Source of the DNA: DASUAS01 sp963720765
Lineage (GTDB): Bacteria > Actinomycetota > Acidimicrobiia > IMCC26256 > DASPTH01
Reading direction: 5' to 3'
NCBI GenBank assembly: GCA_963720765.1
Contig: CAVRGS010000008.1
Span: 1 to 64,000 of the forward strand
DNA: 64,000 bases
Shown: positions 53,723 to 63,739 of the stretch, piece after piece
Layout: each line of letters starts with the position of its first letter
Position numbering within the stretch: the stretch's first letter is position 1
Program-made: the position numbers and the translations under genes
The notes under the pieces: model-generated
The model's database searches: none
What the model was told of the DNA's origin: nothing
The model's input: only the letters and a program-made list of their open reading frames with translations

Positions 53723-53986
53723 TCAGCCGAAGCGCTGTTGCGCGGCCTGTTTCGAGACGCCGAGCACGGCGCCGATCGAGGCCCACGAGTAGTTGGTGGC
53801 GCGAGCGGCTCGTACGACCGCGTGGAGCTCCGCATCGGCGGCGTCGAATGCGCGGACCGCTTCCTCGATGGCGCGAAGCTCGGTACCTTCGCGCCATTCG
53901 TGAGCCGATGGGTCGCGTCTCGAGAGCTCCTTGTCAATCCGTTCGGCTCGTTCCTGATTGGTGATCGTGCGCGGCATGGGCATCAC
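53723..53986 (-). CDS. Small protein with C-terminal HTH, possible antitoxin
   Basis: This 87-residue protein starts MMPMPRTITNQERAERIDKE. It has an acidic helical middle (AIEEAVRAFDAADAELHAVV) and ends SWASIGAVLGVSKQAAQQRFG, a compact helix-turn-helix at the extreme C-terminus common in small actinobacterial proteins. Its ATG overlaps the stop of the upstream gene by 4 bp. It may be the DNA-binding antitoxin of the pair. Confidence 0.62.
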   Translation of the reverse strand: MMPMPRTITNQERAERIDKELSRRDPSAHEWREGTELRAIEEAVRAFDAADAELHAVVRAARATNYSWASIGAVLGVSKQAAQQRFG

Positions 53987-54225
53987 TCCGGGGGGAACTT
54001 GTGCGGCCGGGCGGGTCGCATCGCGTGGATGATCGCCGGGCCGTCATCGGTGTCGAGCACGCCGACTTCGATCATGTTCCCGGCTTGGTCGGGCCCGAGG
54101 AACAGGGTGACGTCGTCCTGGCTGTCGTTGACCTGCACCCAGTTCCGCAGGGCGTGGCGGATGTCCTCTTCGGTGACCTGGTGGCGGTACGCCGTACTCC
54201 AGATCGGCGCATCGGCCAGGCCCAC
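53983..54225 (-). CDS. Small toxin-like protein of a toxin/antitoxin pair
   Basis: This 80-residue protein contains IWSTAYRHQVTEEDIRHAL, DVTLFLGPDQAGNMIEVGVL and PAIIHAMRPARPHKF. This pattern (HxVxEEDIxHAxxN, GPDxxGxxLEVxVLDxD, IHAMxxRxKF) recurs in small genome-encoded proteins thought to be RNase-type toxins resembling BrnT/DUF4258. It starts at GTG 54225, four bases after the 17-bp palindrome at 54229-54245, and is coupled to the HTH protein. The toxin role is inferred. Confidence 0.58.
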   Translation of the reverse strand: MGLADAPIWSTAYRHQVTEEDIRHALRNWVQVNDSQDDVTLFLGPDQAGNMIEVGVLDTDDGPAIIHAMRPARPHKFPPE

Positions 54226-54228
54226 AGC

Positions 54229-54245
54229 GTCAAGGTTACCTTGAC
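54229..54245. promoter_or_regulatory. 17-bp palindrome, probable TA operator
   Basis: GTCAAGGT-T-ACCTTGAC is a perfect inverted repeat placed just upstream of the toxin-like gene's start. Such sites are where TA complexes bind to repress their own operon. Confidence 0.65.
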
Positions 54246-54293
54246 TAGACGAGGCGCGTCAAGATGCGGTTGACGCTCGGGACGCAGGTGTTG

Positions 54294-55926
54294 CTACCCG
54301 AGGTCGATGCCGAGGTCGATGTTCGTTGTCGTGCTGTCGATCTTGGTGATGAGCTCGTCGAGCCGCAGTTCGTCCACGTGCCAGAGCAGCTCGAGCTCGT
54401 CGGACGGTTGTGGGCCGAGCGGTTCGGTCGAGTCAGTGATGTCATGTTCGGCTCGGTGGCGTTCGATGTATCGGGCGGCGTGCCGCCAGCGGTCGAGGGC
54501 TGCGGGTTCGACAGGGGGAGTGCCGAGGTCGTGCAGGTAGGCGGGCGGGTCGTGGGTGTCGGCGTCGACGAGTTGGTCGACGCGCGCGTCGATGGCGCGT
54601 TCGATGTGTGGAAGCCGGCGGAGTTCGTCGCCGTGACTGACGACGTAGTTCTCATGCCGATGGTGCTCGTTCCGGGCGCGTTCGAGGGCGTCGTCGAATT
54701 GCGAGAGCCGCGCGGAGAGGTCAGTCGTCTGGTTGGCGAGCACGAGTCGGCGTGCAGTCCGGTCCTTGCGGTTGCGCCATCCGTGCATCGATTCGAGTGC
54801 GCGGAGCTCATCCTGTGCGTTCACGAGTCGATCGGCGACGTCCCCGCGTTGCCTGGTGAGCGCCGTGATCTCGTATGCGCGGGATGGCGGGCACGCTCCT
54901 CGCATCGCTCGGAGACCGTCGCGTTCGCGGAGGAGCACCTGAAGAGTGTCGCGGATCGCGTCGCGGTCGACCCCGGTGTCGACGGCGAGGCGTTGGGCAT
55001 GACTGATGCTGAGCGACCGCGCGAACGCGCCGAGGGGCTCGGGCGACTCGACTTCGGGTGTGTGTGCTTCGGGGCGAGGGTTGCTGTCGACGAGGTAGAT
55101 GCGGTTCTCGACGCGGCCGCGTGAGAGCGCGACGTAGCCGGCTTCTTGGTAGAGGGTGTCGGAGCCGAGTACGAAGGCCCGGTCGACGGCCTGGCCTTGT
55201 GCTTTGTGGATGGTGGTCGCGTAGGCGTGGCGGATGTGTCCGGCGTCGAGGTAGTCGGCGGGGAGATCGAGCACGACGCCGGCGTCGGTACGGGCTCGCA
55301 TCGTGCGGGCCTGCTCGTCGACGTGTTCGATGGTGGCGCAGGTGCCGTTGCGGGCGCCGAGGCGTCGGTTGTTGCGCAAAGTCATGATCCGATCGCCGGC
55401 CTGGTAGGGCCGCTGGTCGATGGTGAGGATCGGGCCGGTGAGTTCACCGGCGGCGTGGCGGTGGTGGCGGGCGCGGGCGTTGAGGTCGTCGACGTCGGAC
55501 CAGCGACCGGCGAGCATGAGGGCGCGGTCGCCGGCAAGGGTGGCGGCCCACCAGTCGGCGGTCATCGCGTCGTGTGCGGCGACGGCGGTGTCACTGGTGT
55601 GGATGCGGCCGTGGTCGTGGTAGGCGGCGACGGCATCGTCGACGTGCCCGTCGCGGAGTTGGGTCAGCGCGGCGCGTTCCCAGGCTTCGTGTTGGCGACG
55701 GTTCTGGGTGAGGCGGATCGGTTCGAGACGCGCGCCGAGCCCGCGCAACAGCCCGCCGGCGTCGATCTCGGGAAGCTGGCGCGGATCGCCGACCAGCACG
55801 ACCTTCGCACCGGCGGTGTCGGCATGGTCGAGGACTCGGGCGAGGAGGCGGGTGCCGACCATGCCGGCTTCGTCGACCACGAGCACCGTGTTCTGGGGGA
55901 GCGGCCCGTGGCCGGGATCGTTGAGG
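54294..55926 (-). pseudogene. Truncated TraA/TrwC-type relaxase-helicase (C-terminal part)
   Basis: The open frame encodes ~540 residues beginning LNDPGHGPLPQNTVLVVDEA, the Walker B region. It continues VLVGDPRQLPEIDAGGLL, an OB/UvrD-C-like HIRHAYATTIHKAQGQAVD and a long charged C-terminal region. The relaxase domain with its HUH motif and the Walker A part are missing. Coding sequence runs right up to the tRNA-Leu repeat at 55926, so the gene was cut at the att-like site. It shows that the element came from a conjugative plasmid or ICE. Confidence 0.8.
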
Positions 55927-55981
55927 GTGCGAGCGGGGAGACTCGAACTCCCACGTCCTTGCGGACACCAGGACCTAAACC
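55926..55981 (-). repeat. att-like repeat 2: 3' half of tRNA-Leu (UAG)
   Basis: All 56 nt are identical to 53415-53470. Here the anticodon stem is complete (CCAGG-TTTAGGT-CCTGG), but the acceptor continues GCACCC instead of GCACCA because relaxase sequence follows. The 5' half of the tRNA is absent. Confidence 0.8.
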
Positions 55982-56320
55982 TGGAATCGCGGGTCTAGTG
56001 CGACGGAAGGAGTCCACCGCGTGACGTCAAATCAGCGCTGCGCGGCGCCTTGCGTCCACCTCGTGCAGAGGGTGAACCGACGTACGAAGGAATTTGGTTA
56101 GCAATCGGTTAGCACGAGAATCGAGTTTCCAAGGACGCGCTGGCAGTTCTTGCCGGGGTGGTCGAACCGGCACAACTCCTACGCAATGGGCGTGGCGCCG
56201 CCGGAGTCGTGCACGCACTCAACGCCCCACCGCCGTTTCACACAGGGCCGCAACGTGTCTGCCGATGTCGCTTTGCCGGTCGACGACTACTTGACAGCGA
56301 CTGTCACGCGCTTCCATCAT
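55982..56320. other. Gene-free interval containing arm-type-like repeats and a promoter
   Basis: I see no gene in this ~340-nt stretch. GGTTAGCAATC-GGTTAGCAC at 56096-56118 mirrors 53584-53607. TTGACA at 56291-56296, preceded by ACTTGAC (56289-56295), could be the -35 of the TetR gene and a motif-A half-site; the right arm GTCACGC is imperfect and one base further away. Confidence 0.5.
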
Positions 56321-56341
56321 GTGCGCGGTGGAGAGCGCGAG

Positions 56342-57034
56342 GTGCCCGTCACCAACCTGCGCGAGCGTCGCCGACATCGGATGATGTCGGACATCGAACG
56401 CTGCGCGCTGCGGTTGTTCGCCGAACGCGGCTTCGACGCCGTCACGGTCCAGGAGATCGCCGACGCTTCGGACATCTCCGAGCGCACGTTCTTCCGGTAC
56501 TTCCCGACCAAGGAAGCGGTGCTGCGCAGCGAGCTCGATCTCCGGGTCGCGGAGTTGGAGGCCGCGCTCGATGCTCGGCCCCCGGAGGAACCGGTCATGG
56601 TCGCACTGCGTGGTGCGCTGCTCGAGCTGGCGGAGCGGTACGAAGCCGATCGTGAGACCGTCCTCACATGGACCGCGGTGGTCGCCGCGGCACCGAGTCT
56701 CGCTTCTCGCCTGGGCGCATACCAACACGCCTTCTCCGAGGGTCTCCTCGAGTTCGTGCGCGAGCGGCTTCCCGTGGACGACGACAACGAACTGGACGTC
56801 TTCGTCGCGATCAGCGCCGTGCTCGCGGCGACGTACGCGGCATCGACCTCTTGGGTCGAAGCCGGCGCCCGAGGACCGCTCGTTCCCATGGTGACTCGCG
56901 CCCTCGATCTCGTCGAGGGCGGTGTCGCGAACCTGGCCGCACCACAACAGCCGCGTCGCCGCAGTTCGCGGTCGATGAATTTCAGCGAGACGCGGATCCG
57001 AACTTCGACAGGGGGTGCAACGTGGACACACTGA
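56342..57034 (+). CDS. TetR-family transcriptional regulator
   Basis: This ~230-residue TetR protein has the HTH CALRLFAERGFDAVTVQEIA, DASDISERTFFRYF, then PTKEAVL, and a normal ligand domain. GTG 56342 (after GGAGAGCGCGAG) is favoured; GTG 56321 is possible. Its 3' end overlaps the start of the amidohydrolase by 13 nt, implying joint transcription. The C-terminal ~30 residues are basic and may be an extension. Confidence 0.88.
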   Translation: MPVTNLRERRRHRMMSDIERCALRLFAERGFDAVTVQEIADASDISERTFFRYFPTKEAVLRSELDLRVAELEAALDARPPEEPVMVALRGALLELAERYEADRETVLTWTAVVAAAPSLASRLGAYQHAFSEGLLEFVRERLPVDDDNELDVFVAISAVLAATYAASTSWVEAGARGPLVPMVTRALDLVEGGVANLAAPQQPRRRSSRSMNFSETRIRTSTGGATWTH

Positions 57035-58344
57035 CGACCACGCTCGACCGGGACGGCATGGAGCATGTGGCCGACGGCGAACCGCTCGTCCTCGTGTCGT
57101 CCGACACGCACATCGGTCCTCGCATGGTCGAGGATCTGCGGACGTACTGCCCTGAGCAGCACCTCGGCGCGTTCGACGAGTACGCGAGCCAGTCGTCGGT
57201 GATCCGCGAGTTCCTCCGGGCCGCCCGGGACGCTGAAGACTCCCCGCTGGGGCGCAACGCCACCGATGGCCATCACGACATGCACGCGCGTCTTGCGCGA
57301 CCTCGACCGCGACGGCGTTGCCGTGGAGATCATCTTCCACGGAAGCCAGAACGGCGAGGCGATCCCGTTCGCACCGCCGGCGCCGTGGAGCTCGGCGCAT
57401 CGTACGGTGGCGACCTCGAAATGGTCGCGGTCGGCTTCCACATGTACAACCAGTGGCTGGCCGATGTGACTCGATCGAGCCGGAGCGTCACCTGGCCTGG
57501 CCCAGCTCCCGATGTGGGACATCGAGCTCGCGATGGAAGAGCTCGCCTGGGTCCGTGAAGCCGGGATCCGTGGCATCAACTTCCCCGCGCCCAGGGCGCA
57601 CCGACGCCCTACAACGACCGGAGCTGGGACCCGTTCTGGGTCCATGTGCGAGGAGCTGGACGTGGTGCTCGCGAAACCACGGCGGTGCCGGCGACCCGCA
57701 GGGCTTCGAAGGTGTGGGAGGGTTCGAGATCCAGACGTCGGAGCTCGCGGCGACGAGCAAGGTCTCACCGATGAACCACCTCATCTTCGGTGGGGTCTTC
57801 GAGCGACACCCCAAGCTTCGCCTCGTGATCGTCGAGTTGCCCGGTGCGTGGTGGAAGCCCGTGGTCAACGAGCTCGACTCGATCTACCTCATGAGCAACC
57901 GCCGTCCGGGCGGTTTCGGCGACAAGATCAGCGACCACGTTCCTCGCCTTCCCAGCGAGTACTTCGCTTCGAACGTGTTCATCGGGGCCAGCTTTCTCTC
58001 GCGACGAGGCCGAAGCCGCGGTGCGCGACGGTATGGATCACAACGTCCTCTGGGGCTCCGACTACCCGCACGTCGAGGGAACGTGGGCGGGTGCGCGGTC
58101 GGACGAGGAGGAACCCATGACCTGGCGTGCTCTCCGCCGGACGTTCGCCGGGCTCGAGAGTGCTCCGATTCGCCGGATGGCGGGGGTCAACGCGGTCGAG
58201 GCGCTCGGCCTCGACGGCGAGAACCTCACGGCGGTCGCGCGCCGCATCGGAGCTCCGAGCGTCGACACGATCTCGCGCCCGCTCGACGAGTTGCCCCCCG
58301 ACGGGGGTCTGCTCGCATTTCGGACGTTCGGTCCGTGGGCGTAG
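57022..58344 (+). pseudogene. Amidohydrolase-2 gene broken by about seven frameshifts
   Basis: Pieces in the three frames assemble into one amidohydrolase-2 protein of ~440 residues. They read LVLVSSDTHIGPRM (57088), LRDLDRDGVAVEIIFHGSQN (57295), VAVGFHMYNQWLADV (57427), DIELAMEELAWVREAGIRG (57518), EIQTSELAATSKVSPMNHLI (57730), VIVELPGAWWKPV (57828) and LWGSDYPHVEGTWAGA (58050). Each piece is conserved and keeps local codon style, while single-base shifts separate them. Either the gene died very recently or the sequence has indel errors; the same pattern continues to the right end. Confidence 0.75.
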
Positions 58345-58363
58345 GGCTCGAGGGGCGAGCTGG

Positions 58364-59209
58364 GTGATCCTCGACCGGTTCCGGTTGGATGGGAAGACGG
58401 CGATCGTCACCGGCGCGGGCAAGGGCATCGGGCGCGGGATCGCGCGTGCCTTCGGCGAGGCGGGTGCTGACGTCGTCTGCGCGGCGCGTACCCGTGCCGA
58501 TCTGGATCTCGTCGTCGACGAGATCCGTGGTCTCGGGCGCCGCGCGTTGGCCGTGCCGACCGACGTCACGATCACGCAGCAGCTCGACGCGCTGGTCGAG
58601 GCCGCGCTGAACGAGTTCGACCGCCTCGATATCCTCGTCAACAACGTGGGCGGAACCATGCCGAACGCGGCCATGACCACCTCCGAGGAATTCTTCGAGG
58701 CTGCACTGCGCTTCAACGTGACGTCGGCGTTCCTGCTCACACAACGCGCGGCACGCGCCATGGTCGACACCCAGGGAACCGGCGCGGTCGTCAACATCTC
58801 GTCGCGTTCGAGTGACATGGTCCAGACCAGCTTCGTCGCCTACGGCGCGGGGAAGGCGGCGCTCAACAAGATCACCCAGAACATGGCCGCCGAGCTCGCG
58901 CCGCGGGTGCGGGTCAACGTGATCTCGGTCGGCGGTGTCGCGACGCAAGCACTTGATGTCGTGCTGACCGACGACACACTGCGCTCGCAGTTCATCGACG
59001 GCACGCCGATGGCGAGAGCGGGTGATCCCGAAGACATCGTGTGCGCGGCGCTGTTTCTCGCGTCGCCGGCGTCCGCGTGGGTGACCGGGAAGATCTTTCA
59101 GATCGACGGCGGCGTCGAGGCACCGGCAATCGGGGTTCCGGCGCCGCCATTGGAACCAATGGCGACTACTGCAGGGGGGACGAGCCATCGTGAGGACCAC
59201 GCGTCGTAG
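58364..59209 (+). CDS. SDR family oxidoreductase
   Basis: This 281-residue classical SDR has VTGAGKGIGRGIARAF, VNNVGGTMPN, NISSRSSDMVQ and the catalytic AYGAGKAAL, followed by NVISVGGVATQA and GKIFQIDGGVE. It is one of the few intact genes in this part of the window. GTG 58364 follows AGGGGCGAGCTGG. Its tail overlaps the GTG of the next gene by 20 nt. It would act as an alcohol or hydroxyacyl-CoA dehydrogenase beside the amidohydrolase. Confidence 0.9.
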   Translation: MILDRFRLDGKTAIVTGAGKGIGRGIARAFGEAGADVVCAARTRADLDLVVDEIRGLGRRALAVPTDVTITQQLDALVEAALNEFDRLDILVNNVGGTMPNAAMTTSEEFFEAALRFNVTSAFLLTQRAARAMVDTQGTGAVVNISSRSSDMVQTSFVAYGAGKAALNKITQNMAAELAPRVRVNVISVGGVATQALDVVLTDDTLRSQFIDGTPMARAGDPEDIVCAALFLASPASAWVTGKIFQIDGGVEAPAIGVPAPPLEPMATTAGGTSHREDHAS

Positions 59210-60925
59210 CAAGGGTGAGCAGGGGTTGGTGGCCCACCGCCGCAGCCGCGGAGGGCGTGCAGTCGCCGCGGCTGCAGCCTTCGTGCTGCTCACCGGCGTG
59301 GTCGGCAGTGCCGGCGTCGTGGGCGCCGCGTCGGGAGGTGGTGCGAACTCGGCGGCCGGCATCGGATCCGCCGCCGCGGTCGCGGGTCCGAACTGCGACG
59401 CCAAGACGAAGTCGGTGAAGATGAGGTACTACGCCGCACCGCCGTGCGTCCGTCCCTGGAAGTCGGGGGCCAAGAACGGCGGAGCGACCATGCCCGGCGT
59501 CACCGCGACGACGATCAACGTCGTCGTGTACTCGGGTTTTCCCGCGGACCAGGCACCGGAGAGCGCGAGCGACATGAGTCTCGGACAGCTGGCCGTGAAC
59601 CTCGCGAGCGATCAACCGGGCCGCATCCGGGACGCGATCAACGACACCCACGCGGCGACGGTGCACGCGCTCGAGAACTACGGCCGCGACGTCAAGTTCA
59701 CCTACCTCACTCGCAGCGGCACCGACGAGGCCTCGCAGCGGGCCGATGCGATCACGGCCACCGAGAATCAGCCGTTCGCGGTGTTGGACCTGGCGGGTGC
59801 GGAGACGTTCTGCACCGCGGTCGCGCAGCGCAAGACGATCTCGATCTGCGCCACCGGTACCAACGAGGCGATGGATGCGCAACAGCCGTACCGCTACTCG
59901 ACGTACATCGACTACTGGGCCAACACGATCGGAACCGCCGAACTGATCGGGAAGGGGTTGGCTGGGAAGCCGGCACGTTGGGCCGGCGACGACACCCTGA
60001 AGCGCACCCAGCGCAAGTTCGGCGTGGTTCTCCAGAACGGTCAGACCGGCGTCGACGAAGACCTCTGGAAGCGCTCCCTCGCGAAGTACAAGGCGCCGGC
60101 GATGGCGGTCCAACTCGGGTACGACCCGGGCACCGGTTCGGCCCGCCGGCAGCCCCCAGGTGGCCCAGGAGCAGGCGCCGACGATGATCAGCAAGCTCAA
60201 GTCGGGTGGGGTCACGACGGTCGTGCTCTTCACCGATCTGAGCATGAACCTCGCCCTCATGAGCGCAGCGAACCAGCAGGACTACCACCCCGAGTGGCTC
60301 CAGACCGGCTTCCTGTTCTCCGAGATCCCGCCGATCGGGCGGCTCATGAACCAGGAGCAGTGGAGTCACTCCTTCGGATTGGGCACGCTCAACGTTCCCG
60401 TGGCCAGCCGCGGGGTCGGAGAAGAGCTGCTCGTCGTGGTACTGGGGTGCCCAGAACTACAGCTACAACGCGGGTGTCTTCGGCGAGATCGTCATCCTCG
60501 ACGAGGGCATCCACGCGGCCGGTCCGAAGCTCACCCCCGAGAGCTTCCGCGCCAGCGTGTTCGGCTCGGCGCGCACGGCGGCGCAGCCGCGGACGATCCC
60601 GGCCACGATCATGTTCGCCCGCGGGAAGGCGCCAGGGGTGCCGTACACCGAGTACCTCTTCGGTGGTGACCACTCGCTGATCTGGTGGAACCCGGACGCG
60701 ACGACCACGAGCACGCAACTGCTGAATCAGAAGCCCGGAGCCCCGATGTACCTCGAGGGTGGGCAGCGGTACCTCCAGGGCAAGCTGCCGAAGGGCGAGC
60801 CCGCGTTCTTCGACAGCAAGACTTCGGTGGCCGAGTTGCCGACGGACCCGGTGCCCATCCCGGACTACCCGTGCGACGACTGTCCGAGCACCGGCAACGG
60901 GCAGACGCCGAGTGCGTCGTCGTAG
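59190..60925 (+). pseudogene. Liv-type substrate-binding protein with frameshifts
   Basis: From GTG 59190 a signal segment (AVAAAAAFVLLTGVVGSAGV) leads into a type-I periplasmic binding protein (TTINVVVYSGFPADQAPE, VLDLAGAETFCTAVAQRK, TNEAMDAQQPYRYST). The frame shifts near 60135-60160 (continuing TMISKLKSGGVTTVVLFTD) and near 60400-60430 (continuing YSYNAGVFGEIVILDEG), ending with TPSASS at 60925. With shifts repaired it would have ~575 residues, long for the family, with a C-terminal extension. It is the second binding protein in the window and only distantly similar to that at 27451. Confidence 0.75.
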
Positions 60926-60932
60926 ATCACCC

Positions 60933-61385
60933 TTGAATCGTGCGAGGCGAAGGAGCTCATTCGGTGCACTGATCGCCGCCGCGTGCGTCGTGTTCGCGGG
61001 CTGCGCGCAGGCCAAGAGTCCGACCTACGACGTCGGCACTCTCGGCTGCACGTCAGCATCGGACGCGACGCTCGCGGCGGCGGCCTCGAAGCTGACCGTC
61101 CCGGGCACGCTGCGCAACGGGATGTCACTCGTCGGCGACGACGGCTACCGGATGTTGTCGGCCGAGCTCCATCGCCCCGATGACGATCCGCACGCAACGG
61201 GTGATCTCCTCACCTTCGGGAGCCGTGACTCGGACACCACCGAGTTCCTCGCCGTCGACGTCAACGCACGCGAGGACTCGTCGTGGCCTGGTGCACCGTT
61301 CGACGTGCGCGATCAGGGCGCACGGGAATCGCGCGCCTGCGCCGACATCAGCCGCGGCAAGACGAAGGCGCAGATCGAAGTGTGA
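60933..61385 (+). CDS. Small lipoprotein of unknown function
   Basis: This ~150-residue protein has a lipoprotein signal: RARRRSSFGALIAAACV ending in the lipobox VFAGC. Mature sequence includes KSPTYDVGTLGCTSASD, a LTFGSRDSDTTEFLAVDV segment and a basic C-terminus (SRGKTKAQIEV). No family is recognised. TTG 60933 is the only suitable start. Between a binding protein and its permease it may be an accessory surface component. The C-terminal part could be affected by the indels common in this region. Confidence 0.5.
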   Translation: MNRARRRSSFGALIAAACVVFAGCAQAKSPTYDVGTLGCTSASDATLAAAASKLTVPGTLRNGMSLVGDDGYRMLSAELHRPDDDPHATGDLLTFGSRDSDTTEFLAVDVNAREDSSWPGAPFDVRDQGARESRACADISRGKTKAQIEV

Positions 61386-61539
61386 GCGTGAGCAGATCAA
61401 CGCCAGTGGCCAGGCACCGGCGAGGAGAACTGTTCGGACCGGTGACGACCGTGCTGGACGACTGCGCGAGCTCCGCGACCACCGTCGTCTGCGCACGACG
61501 TTCACCGTCGTCACGATCGCGGTCAGTGGGGATACTTCG

Positions 61540-63560
61540 TGCCCGCAGTGGGTGTGGGGTTGGAGCATCCCCGCGCCGCAGGTCGTCTTCGGCATCATCA
61601 TCGGCTCGTTGATCGCGCTCTCGTCGTTCGGCCTCGCGCTGATCTACCGCTCCAACCGCGTCATCAACTTCGCGCAGGCCGACCTCGGCGCGGTGCCCGC
61701 GAGCCTCGCGCGTCGGGCCTCGTCGCCGCTCGGACGTGGTCGTTCTGGGTCGCGCTCCCGCTCGCGCTGGTCGGCGCGGTGGTGCTGGGCTCCGTGATCG
61801 AGCGGGTGGTCATCCGCCGGTTCGCCAAGGCGCCGCGCCTGATCCTCATGGTCGTCACCATCGGGCTCGCGCAGTTCTTCGCCGGGCATGCGGTTCGGCC
61901 ATGCCCGTTCTGGCTCGGCGAACCTGATCGTCCCCCCGCAGCCGCTCCCGCAGCCGTTCGACTTCAGCTTCGCGATGGGCACCCGATCATCTTCCACGCC
62001 AACGAACTGATCGCGGTCATCGTCACGGTGCGTCGCGATCGTCGGGCCTGTTCGCGTTCCTCCGCTTCACGAGCATCGGCATCGCGCTCCGTGCGAGCTC
62101 GGAGAGCGCGGACCGGGCGTCGCTGCTCGGCGTGAACGTCGGTCTCACCCACAACGTCGCGTGGATGATCGCGGCGTTCCTCGCCGCGGTCACGCTGATC
62201 CTGCGGGCGGCCACATCGGCACTACCGCTCGGGCCCGCGCTCGGGCCGTCGATCCTCCTGCGGGCGCTCGCGGCCGCGGTGATCGGCCGCATGGAGAACT
62301 TCCCGGTGATGTTCGTCGCCGCGTGCGGCATCGGCATCGTCGAGACCGTCGATCATGTGGAACACAGGCGAGCAGACGCTCGTCGATCCGGTGCTGTTCG
62401 TCATCGTGATCGCGCGCGCTGCTCCTGCAGCGCCGCACGCGGGAGTCCCGCGTCGAGGACCAGGCCGATCTCGAGCTGGCAGGACGCGGCCAACGTCCGC
62501 CCGATCCCCCGCGAGCTCGCGCGGCTTCCCGAGGTCAAGTGGGCGCTGCGCGCTCCTGCGCGTCGCGGTCATCGTGGCGCTGGTCGCACTGCCGTTCATG
62601 CTCGACGACCAGCGACACGAACCTCGCGGCCGCGGTGGCGATCTACGCGATCATCGCGGTGTCCTTGGTGCTGCTCACCGGCTGGGCGGGTGAGATCAGC
62701 CTCGGCCAGGTCGCGTTCGTCGCCATCGGCTCCGCGGCCGCCGGCGCGGCGAACGTGCACTGGCAGCTGGACCCCGCTCTGAGCTTCCTGCTCGCGGGCG
62801 TGGTGGGCGCGGTCGCGTCGGTGATCATCGGGCTTCCCGCGCTGCGCATCCGCGGGCCTCATGCTCGCGGTCACCACGCTGGCGTTCGCGGTCGATGACG
62901 CCGTCGTTCCTGCTGAACCGGGATCAGAGCTTCCTCGGGATCTCGTTCGACTACCTGCCCGACAACCTGATCGACCGGTCGAGCGACATCCGTCTTCCGC
63001 ATCAGACGCCGTTCGGCGATCGTCGCCGACGGCGACGCGAACGAGACGGTATGTACTTCGTGTGCCTCATCGGGCTCGGCCTCGTGCTCCTCGCGGTCCG
63101 CGGGCTCCACCGGTCGCGCACCATGCGCGACCTCGTCGCGACCCGCGAGAACGAGCGCAACGCGCAGGCGTTCGGGCTCAGCCCCGGCCAAGGCCAAGCT
63201 GCTCGCGTTCGCGATCTCGGGTTCTTCGCGTCGTTCGCCGGCGGTCTGCTCGCGCTGCAGCAGCAGGCGCTCGGCCAGGAGATCTACGCGCCGGTCGAGA
63301 GCATCCGCGTGCTCACGATGGTGGTCGTCGGTGGCCTCGGCTCCGTCCCCGGCGCAATCCTCGGCGCGATCTTCCTGCAAGAGCACCGAGTGGTTCAAGG
63401 ACTGGGTGCCCGACCGAGTACCAGTTCATGTTCCAGTTCGCGGGAGCCGGCATCGGCCTGATCCTCGTGCTCTGGTTCCTGCCCGGCGGTCTCGGGTCGC
63501 TGCTCTACCGAATCCGCGACGCGTACCTGCGCTCGGGTCGCGCGGCGACGCGAGCATGGT
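61540..63560 (+). pseudogene. Fused LivH-LivM-type permease broken by many frameshifts
   Basis: Segments in all three frames line up with a LivHM fusion: PAPQVVFGIIIGSLIALSS and LIYRSNRVINFAQADLGAV near 61570-61690, WVALPLALVGAVVLGSVIER near 61746, LLGVNVGLTHNVAWMIAAFL near 62120, then LivM features VSLVLLTGWAGEISLGQVAF near 62660, LLAGVVGAVASVIIGLPALR near 62790 and SIRVLTMVVVGGLGSVPGAI near 63300. I count more than ten single-base shifts in 2 kb. Hydrophobic segments and codon bias are preserved, so decay, if real, is very recent. Confidence 0.72.
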
Positions 63561-63739
63561 CGTGCCGTCACTCATCGCCGACGCGTCGCGATCCCGAGGT
63601 GCTCACCGGCGCACGAAGCGCGCCCGCGGTGGCGCCGGTCATCGACGAGCCGGCGCCCGCGCCGACGGCGCACCGGCGATCTTCAAGTACTTCCGCGAAG
63701 CGCCCGATCCCCGATGTCGACTACTTCAGCTACCCCGAC

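Larger units (their letters stand above)
53415..56118. mobile_element. Remnant of an integrated element between twin tRNA-Leu att-like sites
   Basis: Two identical 56-bp repeats derived from a tRNA-Leu 3' half (53415-53470 and 55926-55981), in the same orientation, bound 2.5 kb. This carries a toxin/antitoxin-like pair and the helicase part of a conjugative relaxase. About 113 nt to the right of each repeat lies GTTAGCAATC-n-GTTAGCAC, which has the appearance of arm-type integrase sites. No integrase remains. This is the footprint of an integrative element that has lost most of its genes. Confidence 0.65.

Noticed and set aside
55940..56010. Small proteins spanning the tRNA-Leu repeats (ETRTPTSLRTPG-like peptides)
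   Set aside because: This peptide is a known artefact of translating the tRNA-Leu 3' half and is not a real gene.
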